NCBI RefSeq assembly: GCF_021462225.1
Contig: NC_061795.1
Coordinates: 4,355,001-4,419,000 of the forward strand
Length of the DNA stretch: 64,000 bases
Direction of reading: 5' to 3'
From: Girardinichthys multiradiatus
Lineage: Eukaryota; Chordata; Actinopteri; Cyprinodontiformes; Goodeidae
Shown here: positions 9,390 to 19,063 of the stretch, piece by piece
Layout: every line of letters starts with the position of its first letter
How positions within the stretch are numbered: the first letter of the stretch is position 1
Position numbers and translations under genes: made by a program
The notes under the pieces: model-generated
Database searches by the model: none
Seen by the model: only the letters and a program-made list of their open reading frames with translations
What the model was told of the DNA's origin: nothing

Positions 9390-11084
9390 GACGAAATCCT
9401 ATCAGCGCGCCTGCAGTGTGACGTACATCCTGGTCACCACGCTGGTGTAGCATGCTATACTGGCAAGGAGAAGAGCATATTTGCACAGCACCTAAAAGGA
9501 AAAACACTCAGCAAGACACCTCAGCAACAGCGCAGACGTGTTAATTCAATAAACAGGGAATGGGAATTGTCAGAGGCAATGCTCAAGACTTATGGCCAGG
9601 TAAAGAGCACAGTCCTCTTAATTACTTCGACTACAGTTGGTGTAAAGACCTTTATCTGAGACAATATGCAAGAAACAGCTGCGGATGTCTGCCTTAATTC
9701 AATAAACAGTGACATGTCTGAGGACTTTATAACCTTTACTTTTTATTTTTTCAGTTTCTTGTGACGTTGTACATAGACATACAAGTTACAACCTCTGGCT
9801 CCCACGTGGGATGAGGAGAAAACTGTTTTCTCTAAATCCTCAATAACTATTGCTCTAAGATGAAAAGAGAAAAGCTTAAGGCAACTAAAATTATCATCCA
9901 TTTTACCAAATGGAGTCTCTCATGATTCCAAACAAAGTCTTTTAGCTGTAGAATCCATTTCTAATTTGGAAACAGCGTACTGAGCACAGAATTTATAATT
10001 CTGTCAGGTTCTCTCTTTTTATCAGAATTTTGTGTGATGTGCCTGCATTAAATTGACTGTTCCTTTAAAGTGGAAAAACTGCATGTTTATTTTTTTCAGT
10101 TCATCTCTACAACAGAAGCCAATTCATCCTTCTTTTCTAAATAACATCTAAATAACCGCTGCGTTAAAACAAAATGAATTTACAATTCTGTCAGGTTCTC
10201 TCTTTTTATCAGATTTTTGTGTGATGTGCCTGCATTAACCTGAGTGACCTTTTAAAGTGGATAAACTACATGTTTTGTTTTTAGATGTAAAAAACATCTA
10301 AAAATCTGGGTGATCTTACTGACGAGCTCGCGGGAGACAGCATTTCGGAGTGTGCATCAACAGGACCCAAGAGTTATGCATATCAAACCAATTCGTTGAT
10401 TCTAGATTCGCCCCCTAATGACGAAATCCTATCAGCGCGCATAGTTACGCCCCTTGGCCCCCCCGAGACACCTCAGCAACAGCACAGACGTGTTAATTCA
10501 ATAAACAGGGAATGGGAATTGTCAGACAATGCTCCAGACTTATAGCCAGGAAAATAGCACTTTCCTCTTAATTACGTTTTGACTACAGTTGGTGTGAAGA
10601 CTGTCTGAGACAATGCGCAAGAAACAGCTGCGGATGTCTGAGGTCTGGTCACCTATTCATTAAACAGTGGATGTATATTGACTGAGACAATACACATGAA
10701 ACAGCTGCGGATGTCTAAGGTCTGGTCACCTATTCATTAAACAGTGGATGCATCAACCTGAGTGACCTTTTAAAGTGGATAAACGACATGTTTTGTTTTT
10801 AGATGTAAACAACATCTAAAAACATACAATTAGAAAGATTCACTTCCTTGTAATGACAACATCTGGCTAATGACAACATCCGGTTAATGACAACATAATG
10901 ACAACATCCGATTAATGACAACATCCGATTAATGACAACATCCGATTAATGACGATATCCGGTTACGTCACAGTAAGGCCCACCACCGGAAGTCCCGCCC
11001 TAGGATGTCCCAGTCATCGGAAGTCCCGCCCACCTGTCAACATTTTCACACCTCGTTTGATTGAAGGATGTACATTTAGTCTCT
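9390..11084 (-). repeat. Right terminal repeat region of copy A, internally duplicated
   Basis: Inverted relative to 1297-2424, but built from two nested units. The inner unit (about 9390-10320) matches the inner and middle left repeat. The outer unit (about 10395-11084) starts again with gattctagattcgcc and runs to the end, with an internal deletion relative to 26060-26993. The outer unit contains ~75-bp tandem repeats (10618-10745), the hairpin (around 10797), 17-bp AATGACAACATCCGATT units (10854-10966) and the CCGGAAGTCCCGCCC block. Confidence 0.8.
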
Positions 11085-11829
11085 GTCCTGCACAGTGGTC
11101 AGAGGGATTTTAAGCCATTCTTCTTGCAGGATAGTGGCCAGGTCACTACGTGATACTGGTGGAGGAAAACGTTTCCTGACTCACTCCTCCAAAACACCCC
11201 AAAGTGGCTCAATAATGTTTAGATCTGGTGACTGTGCAGGCCATGGGAGATGTTCAACTTCACTTTCATGTTCATCAAACCAATCTTTCACCAGTCTTGC
11301 TGTGGTGCTTTGTCATCCTGATCCAGGGCACCGCCTTCAGGATACAATGTTTGAACCATTGGATGCACATGGTCCTCAAGAATGGTTCGGTAGTCCTTGG
11401 CAGTGACGCTCCCATCTAGCACAAGTATTGGGCCAAGGGAATACCATGATATGGCAGCCCAAACCATCACTGATCCACCCCCATGCTTCGCTCTGGGCAT
11501 GCAACAGTCTGGGTGGTACGCTGCTTTGGGGCTTCTCCACACCGTAACTCTCCCAGATGTGGGAAATACAGTAAAGGTGGACTCATCAGAGAACAGTACA
11601 TGTTTCACATTGTCCACAGTCCAAGATTTGCGCTCCTTGCACCATTGAAACCGACGTTTGGCATTGGCATGAGTGACCAAACGTTTGGCTATAGCAGCCC
11701 GGCCGTGTATATTGACCCTGTGGAGCTTCCGACGGACAGTTCTGGTGGAAACAGGAGAGTTGAGGTGCACATTTAATTTTGCCGTGATTTGGGCAGCCGT
11801 GGTTTTATGTTTTTTGGATACAATCCAAT
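11085..11829 (-). mobile_element. Tc1-like element fragment (family 1)
   Basis: Minus-strand fragment of the same Tc1 family as 14232-15494. It is cut on the left exactly at the end of the Polinton repeat, inside the transposase C-terminal region. On the right it is replaced by the duplicated flank at 11827. Confidence 0.88.
11288..11770 (-). pseudogene. Tc1-like transposase fragment (family 1)
   Basis: A 160-residue frame with the central transposase region, including the first catalytic Asp (SDESTF) and the QDDKAP region where the second Asp should lie. The segment between that Asp and the C-terminus is deleted and shifted; a separate stretch (11085-11285, minus) holds the end. The N-terminal DNA-binding part is mostly absent. 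Not functional. Confidence 0.85.
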
Positions 11830-12318
11830 GGATTAGTATTATTTGAATTAAATCAGATGATACTACAGTAAAAACTTTCTTAAGGAAAGATATGGGTGAA
11901 ATATCGAGACAGCAGGAGTAAGAGTTTAGATGATGTATAAGGTCTTCTAAGCTTTTTTTGTAGATTTAGGAAAATTGTGTAATTTTGTCAAAATTTGTTC
12001 TGACTGGAGACAATATTGATACTGGACTTGATTTTGATGTACAGAACACCACTAATCTTCTGAATTTTCTCAGTAAGGGTTCTTCCTGTTAGCCGTTTTA
12101 CCAAATCTAAAGGAAGGGATTTATCCTTTGGCTTTGCCGGGAGAGTTCCAGGGAGGATTGTTGGTCAGTTTATTTTCATTTAGATTAGCATTTAGTTTCT
12201 TGATAATGCTAGTTAGCTGTCTGCCAGTCTTTTTACTGTTTGAACTATCCCTTTCAAACCATCAAATTATGGTTATGGTTATTAATTACGTTTTTTTTGT
12301 TTGTCATTTTTTTGTTTG

Positions 12319-12352
<34 letters not shown>
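12319..12352. repeat. (TG)n microsatellite
   Basis: About 17 GT units. The duplicate at 28898-28976 has about 39, so the tract has changed length since the duplication. Confidence 0.97.
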
Positions 12353-12354
<2 letters not shown>

Positions 12355-12429
12355 AAATAGGCCTGTTTGTTGAAGAAATATATAAACCTAATATTTAAGT
12401 TACATTAAACAGTTTGTAGTTTTTCTTCC

Positions 12430-12771
12430 TAATTGTTTTTGCAGTAGTGGAGAAGACCACCCCCATCCCAAACAAAAAATGGTTTGGCTGCCGACACCAC
12501 TTCTGACTTTGTGTTTATTAAATTCTCTCCAGTAAAGTATAAATTACTCAATGCTGCAGGTAGTGAGAGGAAAATATACAGCTACAATCTGCCCTTCTGC
12601 TCTGGGTCAGGCAGCTGCTCCATCACTTTGTTATAAAGAAACGGTACTGCGACTGTTATCAGAGGAGCAACCCTAAAACCACAGGTACAGCCTGGCAACC
12701 TGAAATCTCTCATCTCTGTGTCCCTCTGCTCCAATGGCACTAAAAACTCAGAAACACAGTTTCTGTCATAG
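12430..12771 (+). other. Coding-like stretch of unknown origin
   Basis: One plus-strand frame runs from about 12448 through 12487 to TAG 12769, interrupted only by TAA at 12634. It has a protein-like composition (for example DTTSDFVFIKFSPVKYK). A T-rich tract ending in GCAG at 12443-12446 could be a splice acceptor. The duplicate at ~29070-29400 carries a 1-bp deletion in the same region. It could be an exon-derived pseudogene or chance. No family recognised. Confidence 0.3.
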
Positions 12772-13121
12772 AACATGTTGTGTATCTTTGCTAGTGGCAG
12801 TCATAATTAGAACAGGTCCGATATGGAACATTTGGAGCCTAGTAAACAATGGCTGTAAAGTTTTGGAACTGGCTCTATTTTACCACCAGGTGCGTCCACA
12901 ACGCTGCATCTGCCCACAGGAGTTGGGCTGGAAGTGAGTGGCCATGAATCAAATGAAGATATACTGTTGTAGCTCAACTCTAAACATGAAGGAGTTGGAC
13001 TGCAGCAGGTATGAAAACAATATGGAAAGTATGGAAATTGTGGATTCACCGGAATCATTTTTAAATAACTTTAAAGCCTTGAGAAGCACAGAAATGTTCC
13101 ATCTCAAATGCCACTGAACAA

Positions 13122-13340
13122 ATGTCGGTGTGTTGCAAAATCCAAAACCTTACTGCTCTCTTGGCGGACCTAGGGAAAACTTATGGATCACCACAGATAG
13201 ATAACTTTAAAAGTAAAACAATGTTGTACATCAAAGAATACAGCAAAAATCACTTTTACAAGGAACTGTTACAAACCTATATATCACTGGTGTATTTGTG
13301 CCTACAGCAGCTGAAGAATAATGATCACCTTCATGGGTAG
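13122..13340 (+). other. Small open frame of unknown origin, duplicated
   Basis: 72-residue frame, preserved at 29745-29963 with two substitutions. Composition is exon-like (helical, with several Tyr and Leu), but there is no recognisable domain and no clear gene context. Preservation is weak evidence because the whole block was duplicated recently. Confidence 0.25.
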
Positions 13341-14152
13341 AAGCAGCTTTTCTGTTCAATAAGCTGTGCCAGATGTTTTTAACAAGTACATTTACACACA
13401 TACTTCAAGAAACACCAGAAAGGCTTTCAGCTGAACTTTAAAGCTCAACACCTGGATAATGGCTAGAGGCATTTGGCTGAATATTACAGCCATGTTAAGG
13501 CACCAGTGTATTTCCACTTTAACTCTTCAGTATGTAAGCAGATATCACTGTGACTTACACTGTGTGTTTTTGATTCCTTTTATAATGTGCTCAAATAAAC
13601 CTATTTGTAGTATGTAATTAAAAAAAGCGATCAAACAATAAATTATTCTTTAAATGGTGACTTGTTAACCATTGCTGATCTTCAGTGCAAATCACATAAA
13701 AATACGCAATTTCCCTTAGGGTAAAGCATGTATAGGGTACAGGGTGGAGTAATTTATGGCAGCGCACTTGGCCATGTGGCTATGTGCATTGTGTCCCACT
13801 GCTGTACTCACTAGAAACAAAGGAAACCCTGCTCTGTGGTCACAACCACCAATACTGTACATCCTTCACCTGTAGTCCTCTCATGCTGTTGATCACTTCA
13901 TTTTTACAGTATAGTATATAAACTGTATTGAGGTTATAACCTGATAAGTATGGAAATTCTAATGCTGTTTTGTCTTCCACAAAAGGCTGAAACTAAGGGA
14001 GAATGCCCAGAAACCTCCCATGAAATTTTGGAAATTCTCTAGATTGTGTCAAGGTCAAGAAAACATATTACTGCAAATGTGATACCTATGTTAGTAGAGT
14101 GGAGCATGGTAGTGTGGCATTATCCTCTAGCATATGCAGGGGTTGGACAATG

Positions 14153-14231
<79 letters not shown>
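14153..14231. repeat. (AT)n microsatellite between duplicated Tc1 ends
   Basis: About 38 AT units. The tract is preceded at 14138-14152 by the first bases of the same Tc1 terminal repeat (caggggttggacaatgaaa) that restarts at 14232. A partial duplication of the element end apparently captured and expanded AT steps. Confidence 0.95.
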
Positions 14232-14234
<3 letters not shown>

Positions 14235-15494
14235 GGGTTGGACAATGAAACTGAAACACCTGTCATTTTGGTGTGGGAGGTTTCATGGCTAAATTGGACC
14301 AGCCTGGTAGCCAGTCTTCATTGATTGCACATTGCACCAGTAAGAGCAGAGTGTGAAGGTTCAATTAGCAGGTTAAGAGCACAGTTTTGCTCAAAATATT
14401 GAAATGCACACTACATTATGGGTGACATACCAGAGTTCAAAAGAGGACAAATTGTTGGTGCACGTCTTGCTGGCGCATCTGTGACCAAGACAGAAAGTCT
14501 TTGTGATGTATCAAGAGCCACGGTATCCAGGGTAATGTTCAGCATACCACCAAGAAGGACGAACCACATCCAACAGGATTAACTGTGGACGCAAGAGGAA
14601 GCTGTCTGAAAGGGAGGTGCTAACCTGGATTGTATCCAAAAAACATAAAACCACAGCTGCCCAAATCATGGCAGAATTAAATGTGCACCTCAACTCTCCT
14701 GTTTCCACCAGAACTGTCCGTCGGGAGCTCCACTGGATCAATATACACGGCCGGGCTGCTATAGCCAAACCTTTGGTCACTCATGCCAATGCCAAACGTG
14801 GGTTTCAATGGTGCATGGAGCGCAAATCTTGGGCTGTGGACAATGTGAAACATGTATTGTTCTCTGATGAGTCCACCTTTACTGTTTTCCCCACATCCGG
14901 GAGAGTTATGGTGTGGAGAAGCCCCAAAGAAGCGTACCACCCAGACTGTTGCATGCCCAGAGTGAAGCATGGGGGTGGATCAGTGATGGTTTGGGCTGCC
15001 ATATCATGTCATTCCCTTGGCCCAATACTTGTGCTAGATGGCGCGTCACTGCCAAGGACTGCCGAACCATTCTTGAGGACCATGTGCATCCAATGGTTCA
15101 AACATTATATCCTGAAGGCGGTGCCGTGTATCAGGATGACAATGCACCAATACACACAGCAAGACTGGTGAAAGATTGGTTTGATGAACATGAAAGTGAA
15201 GTTGAACATCTCCCATGGCCTGCACAGTCACCAGATCTAAATATTATTGAGCCACTTTGGGGTGTTTTGGAGGAGCGAGTCAGGAAACGTTTTCCTCCAC
15301 CAGTATCACGTAGTGACCTGGCCACTATCCTGCAAGAAGAATGGCTTAAAATCCCTCTCGCCACTGTGCAGGACTTGTATATGTCATTCCCAAGACGAAT
15401 TGACGCTGTATGGCCGCAAAAGGAGGCCCTACAACATACTAATACATTATTGTGGTCTAAAACCAGGTGTTTCAGTTTCATTGTCCAACCCCTG
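14232..15494 (+). mobile_element. Tc1-like element (family 1), complete but inactive
   Basis: It starts CAGGGGTTGGACAATGAAAC at 14232 and ends with its complement at 15494, flanked by TA on both sides. A decayed transposase fills the interior. The duplicate copy is 30806-32068. Confidence 0.92.
14411..15460 (+). pseudogene. Tc1-like transposase (family 1), frameshifted
   Basis: The N-terminal helix-turn-helix region starts at ATG 14411 and hits a TAA near 14579. A long frame from 14617 holds the first catalytic Asp (SDESTF). Near 15040 one base is missing relative to the fragment at 11085-11829, moving the remainder (YQDDNAPIHTA and PDLNIIEPLW, the other catalytic residues) to the frame of 14913-15557. 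The same frameshift is seen in the duplicate copy, so it predates the duplication. Confidence 0.88.
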
Positions 15495-15875
15495 TACCTG
15501 CATCCTAATGTTGGGACCCCAGCCATGGGTTACAACATGGATGAACATGGATTCTGAACTATACATTGAAGGCCAGTATGAACTTTTCTACACAATTCAT
15601 TGTCACACTAACTTGTGCCTAACCCAGCAAAGGAAGAGGAGGAGTCATAGCTGACTCCCCGTGACATCTCAACAAAAATGCTGTTTTCCAACATGGCAGC
15701 CTCTACCACGCTGATTTCCAGCAGGAGAACTGGTTGGGACACGCGCAAATGTCTCATTCTGGCAGCGGACAGCGGGTAATAGAAGGACCAGACCACGCGT
15801 CAGCTGAAGGCCTTGAAACTTGCCGGCAAGTAAGGCTTCTACTTTGAAGAATCCTTGGATCCACAAGTGACTACA

Positions 15876-16213
15876 ATCATGCCTCACCTAAGGTCATGAA
15901 CTTTGGGTCATGACCGAAAGTACGAGATCCCCAATAGAAGCGGCTGAAATTAGCTTCCTCCGCAGTGGTTAGGCATTCCCTTATAGATAGGGTGAGGAGC
16001 TTAACCATCCAGGAGTAGCTCGAAGTAGAGCTGCTGCTCCTCCACATCAAGAAGTGTCAGCTGAGGTGGCTCGGATATCTGTTCCGGATGCTCCCTGGAC
16101 GCCTCCTCTGGAGCTGGAGGAGGTGTCTGGGGAGAGGGAAGTCTGGGCAATTCTGCTGACACTGCCACCCACTTGACCTGGTCCCAGATAATGGAAGTCA
16201 ACAAGTACAATAA
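15876..16213 (+). mobile_element. LINE 3' fragment (non-LTR retrotransposon)
   Basis: The sequence parallels the end of the reverse-transcriptase ORF at 44900-45330: the 'tgggtcatgaccgaaag' region, 'gagctgctgctcctcc', and 'gaggaggtgtctggggagag', closing with 'cctggtcccagataatggaag'. Frames are broken. The duplicate is 32450-32787. Confidence 0.75.
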
Positions 16214-16732
16214 ATGATGGACCGCTCAATTATCACACGCATATTTGCCAAGAATCCTCCCAAACTCCACCAGATGAATGTCCTAACATCTCCACACAAA
16301 GATACACCTATTTTCCAACCTAGACCAGCAAGTATGGTCTGGATTTAAATCAAATGCCACATCAATTCAGCTTCAGCTTGCATTTTCTGGACCCTGATGA
16401 TCCTTGGATGTGTCCTCAAGAATCATCAAGGTGCAGAAAATAACTGAGGTAAAACGTATATCAGTAGGTTTTACCTCAGCTGTTCTGATATTTTGAGTCT
16501 TGCTGCACTTTAAGTTCTGTTTATTTATTTTGTTTATTTTTTGTGTGTACAGTAAAACAATTATTTCGTTAGGCCTGCACAAGTTGGTCATGTTAAGGTT
16601 TAAATAGAGTTAGTGCTCATTGTCTCAGTCAGAAAGAGCACCTCAGAGCAGTTAAACAGTTGTAGGCAGGAAGTGCCATGTGTTTTGCAAATTAAATCAA
16701 TGAAATTTACTCATCCCTTGTTGTTCGGAACC

Positions 16733-16951
16733 AGAAACCAGAAAAAGCTAGTGATGCGTGCTAAAGGTATCACTCAGACGCATGAATGCAGCGAGAGGGT
16801 CAATTTGGACAGCATCAAAGGGCTGGTCGAGGGCTACTTACAGGGGTCAGGTGAGAGTGTCATTGAAATCCCTCAGCACACGATCAGGAGGGATAAAAAG
16901 AGATTCCTCTTAAGAAATGCTGCATTTGTTAAAAGGTTTCGGTTGGTGTAG
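16733..16951 (+). pseudogene. Probable family-B DNA polymerase, C-terminal fragment
   Basis: About 72 residues at the end of a frame that begins in flanking DNA at 16613. The part after the junction (KKLVMRAKGITQ onwards) has the look of the extreme C-terminus of protein-primed Polinton-type polymerases: an 'MRAKGI' strand, a short helical stretch, and a basic 'NAAFVKRFRLV' end. Its position upstream of the packaging ATPase also fits. The polymerase and exonuclease domains are gone, so it is inert. Assignment rests on motif memory and context and needs a profile search. Confidence 0.6.
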
Positions 16952-17046
16952 GACAAGAGATGCCTTTGTTCTGACGGGACAACTCTGCCTTTTGGTTATT
17001 AGAGCATATGAAGAAGAAGAAGAAGAAAAAGAAAAAAAAAAGTTCC

Positions 17047-17718
17047 ATGGATTTACAGGAGGTTGATTTTGATCCTAGATTTAGAGCGCCTTTCTCATGT
17101 ATGATAATAGGACCCAGCGGTTGTGGAAAAACCTTTTTTGTAAAAAGTGTTTTGCAGAACTGTAACCATGTCATGGATGTTGTTCCAGAAAATACTGTGT
17201 GGATTTACACATCTTTTCAGCCGATGTATGCTGAATTGCAGAAGATGAATAAAAATATTAAATTTGTGGAAGGATTGCCTCATTCTTTTGAAGATGAAAA
17301 CCTGTTTCCTCCTGATCAAAATCATCTGATCATTCTAGACGATGTTATCGCTCAAGCCTCAGATGATGAAAACGTGATGAAGGTCTTTACCCAGTTTCGT
17401 CACCATCGTAATATGAGCATCATGATGCTGACTCAGAATGTTTTTCATCAGGGAAGGTTCAGTCGCACTATTAGTTTGAACTGTAATTATATGGTGTTGT
17501 TTAAAAACCCGAGAGATAAACTCCAGCTGAATATACTGGCCCGTCAAATGTTTCCATCTCAAAAGGGTCTCTTCTTGGAGAGTTTTGAAGATGCGACGAG
17601 AGAAGCTCATGGATATTTAATCATCGATTTTACGCCTACCTGCCCAGAACCTTTCAGACTGAGAACGGGCATACTTCCTCACCACTGGCCTGCTGTGTAT
17701 GTGCCCAGAACAAAGTAA
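17047..17718 (+). CDS. FtsK/HerA-type genome-packaging ATPase
   Basis: 223 residues, apparently intact. Start set at ATG 17047 (MDLQEVDFDP); an in-frame ATG at 17008 would add a run of lysines from an AAG/AAA tract and is less likely. Walker A is GPSGCGKT at residues 22-29 and Walker B LIILDD at 94-99. A TQN sensor-like motif follows near 139-141. These match the A32/FtsK-like ATPases that pump DNA into capsids of Polintons and nucleocytoplasmic viruses. The next gene starts 6 bases after the stop, so the genes are tightly packed. Copy A lacks it. Confidence 0.92.
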   Translation: MDLQEVDFDPRFRAPFSCMIIGPSGCGKTFFVKSVLQNCNHVMDVVPENTVWIYTSFQPMYAELQKMNKNIKFVEGLPHSFEDENLFPPDQNHLIILDDVIAQASDDENVMKVFTQFRHHRNMSIMMLTQNVFHQGRFSRTISLNCNYMVLFKNPRDKLQLNILARQMFPSQKGLFLESFEDATREAHGYLIIDFTPTCPEPFRLRTGILPHHWPAVYVPRTK

Positions 17719-17724
17719 GTCATC

Positions 17725-18066
17725 ATGTCTGCACGTATAAAAAGGAATGTCCCATTATTCAGAGCATTGTACCAGGCTACTCCGCAGAAGCGCAAAGATA
17801 TTCTCGCACACTGCTCTCTCGACTTTCTTCAGGCTCTGTGCGAGATTGCTCTGAATATTTTAAAAGGTAACATTAAACTATCACCCTCTCAACACCGCAA
17901 ATTGAAGAAGCAAAGAAAAATCATTAGATTGTTGGGTGATAAAAAAAACGGAATAAAAACTAAACAGCTGGCTCTCAAAAGGCAACGAGGTGGTTTTATT
18001 CTCCCCATCTTAACGGCTCTTGCTCCCTTGATCGGTGATCTAGTGGGCGGTATAATCAGGAGATAA
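17725..18066 (+). CDS. Small basic protein with hydrophobic C-terminus
   Basis: 113 residues. The first two thirds are helical and basic, with a Lys/Arg-rich middle (HRKLKKQRK). A QRGG motif near residue 90 is followed by a hydrophobic tail (FILPILTALAPLIGDLVGG). Small proteins of this shape are common next to the ATPase in Maverick-type elements and may be membrane-active or minor virion components; that is from memory, not checked. An LVGG sequence near the end also fits the loose adenain cleavage pattern. The stop overlaps the next start as TAATG. Confidence 0.75.
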   Translation: MSARIKRNVPLFRALYQATPQKRKDILAHCSLDFLQALCEIALNILKGNIKLSPSQHRKLKKQRKIIRLLGDKKNGIKTKQLALKRQRGGFILPILTALAPLIGDLVGGIIRR

Positions 18067-18893
18067 TGTCTCTCAGAACTTCGCAGAAGATGCTTCTCAT
18101 TTCACCTCATCAATTCAAGCGTCTGACCCAGTCAGACACGTCCATCAGACAGACGGCGAAGGAGAATTTGGATGCTGAAATGAGAGCGATAATAAACGAG
18201 CCGGGTTTGACTTCTTATGAAAAAATCAAGAAATACGATGCGCTTTTGCAGAGGTATCTGACTCTACTCAAGCAAGGTGTGAAAGAACAACAGCGGGTGA
18301 GTTTGACGCTGCAGCGTGACACAGAGGTTCCTGAGCATGAGCAGTCCCAAGAAAAACAAGGCCCGGGGCAGTACGAGGCCCCTAAGAATCAGGTTGTTAC
18401 GGATGTACTGAAAAGCCTACCGAAGCATAACCATAAAAATGCTGAGTACATTTTGATGAAATTATCCGAAAGAAGTGAGAGTTGGACTTCGCGAGGTGAA
18501 TTTGTATATAAAGGGAATGTTGTAAAGGGGTCCCACATGATTGACTTGTTGAAAAATATCATCCTTCCATTTATAAAATCTGGAGCATGGCTACCCCAAG
18601 GGTGGTCAGACTTTCTACATACCTTGTCAGAGGTAAACATCCCCATATCTTCAGTCATTAACCCTTATGCTCGTGATGAATATAGACGGTTCAAAACAGG
18701 GGGTACATCTATTGAAAATGGGGGTACACCACCCAGCATTAAGCAGAGAAGAACAAGAAGAAGAAGGCAGATAACTCATTCTCCCCATTGGTCGAGATCC
18801 GAGCTGGAAGATCCAAAAAATGCTGATGGGAAGTCAAAAAAGTCTCTTCGTAAGACGACACTACCACCCCGATGGATTACATTTTCACCATAA
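18066..18893 (+). CDS. Unknown Polinton protein with basic C-terminus
   Basis: 275 residues, intact, starting at the ATG that overlaps the previous stop (TAATG at 18064-18068). The N-terminal ~90 residues are helical and charged. A glutamate/glutamine-rich linker follows, then a globular segment (about residues 120-205, with LLKNIILPFI and GWSDFLHTL). The tail is strongly basic (KQRRTRRRRQ), suggesting nucleic-acid binding. I do not have a firm family. Position in the ATPase block suggests a virion or assembly protein. It converges on the protease across a shared poly(A) site. Confidence 0.75.
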   Translation: MSLRTSQKMLLISPHQFKRLTQSDTSIRQTAKENLDAEMRAIINEPGLTSYEKIKKYDALLQRYLTLLKQGVKEQQRVSLTLQRDTEVPEHEQSQEKQGPGQYEAPKNQVVTDVLKSLPKHNHKNAEYILMKLSERSESWTSRGEFVYKGNVVKGSHMIDLLKNIILPFIKSGAWLPQGWSDFLHTLSEVNIPISSVINPYARDEYRRFKTGGTSIENGGTPPSIKQRRTRRRRQITHSPHWSRSELEDPKNADGKSKKSLRKTTLPPRWITFSP

Positions 18894-18936
18894 ACCGTTA
18901 TAAGAAAATGAAACATGTAGCCTATTTCTTTTATTC

Positions 18937-18951
18937 AATAAAATATTTATT
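18937..18951. terminator. Bidirectional poly(A) signal, copy B
   Basis: AATAAA at 18937-18942 on the plus strand and at 18946-18951 on the minus strand, in the 170-base gap between two convergent stops. Equivalent to 8715-8741 in copy A. Confidence 0.75.
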
Positions 18952-19063
18952 GATTATATTTTAGAGTCTAGCTTCGTTCTCTACTTCACACACTAACATA
19001 TGATGTCATTACAGAAATATTAAATCATAAGAAAAAACAAACAATGGAAAAAAAAAAGACAAT

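Larger units (their letters stand above)
1297..11084 (+). mobile_element. Polinton/Maverick (adintovirus-like) element, copy A
   Basis: This large DNA transposon is bounded by related terminal inverted repeats. On the plus strand it carries, in order, gene A, gene B, integrase, a penton-hexon fusion and protease, with a small spliced gene on the minus strand. The ends start 5'-AG, as is usual for this class. Polintons normally make 6-bp target duplications, but the six bases left (catatg) and right (gtcctg) do not match, so the present ends were probably not created by one simple insertion. At ~9.8 kb it is shorter than intact elements (about 15-20 kb). Polymerase, packaging ATPase, pX, most of the hexon and the penton C-terminus are missing. 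The class is certain from gene content; outer limits are precise to a few bases. Confidence 0.9.
11827..16732 (+). repeat. Segmental duplication, copy 1
   Basis: Collinear with 28404-33455 at very high identity by eye, including an embedded Tc1 element and LINE fragment. Differences are mainly indels: a longer (AT)n tract here, a shorter (TG)n tract, and two segments present only in copy 2 (about 30471-30528 and 32909-33060). Homology stops at 16726-16732, exactly where Polinton copy B polymerase sequence begins. Confidence 0.95.

Noticed and set aside
9357..9659. 100-residue plus-strand frame near the right end of copy A
   Set aside because: It lies over terminal-repeat sequence that is non-coding in the other copies and overlaps the decayed exon-1 repeat on the other strand.
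10854..10966. 17-bp direct repeats as a CRISPR-like array
   Set aside because: The units are head-to-tail with no spacers and occur in the transposon ends; the context is a vertebrate genome.
11095..11648. Plus-strand frames over the Tc1 fragment
   Set aside because: They are reverse-strand shadows of the minus-strand transposase.
12128..12373. Frame ending in a CVCVCV run, and its longer partner at 28562-28984
   Set aside because: The tail is translation of a (TG)n microsatellite. Only the first part of 28562-28740 looks coding-like.
17008..17046. Upstream ATG for the packaging ATPase giving a poly-lysine N-terminus
   Set aside because: The lysines come from an AAG/AAA microsatellite; homology-like sequence begins at ATG 17047.
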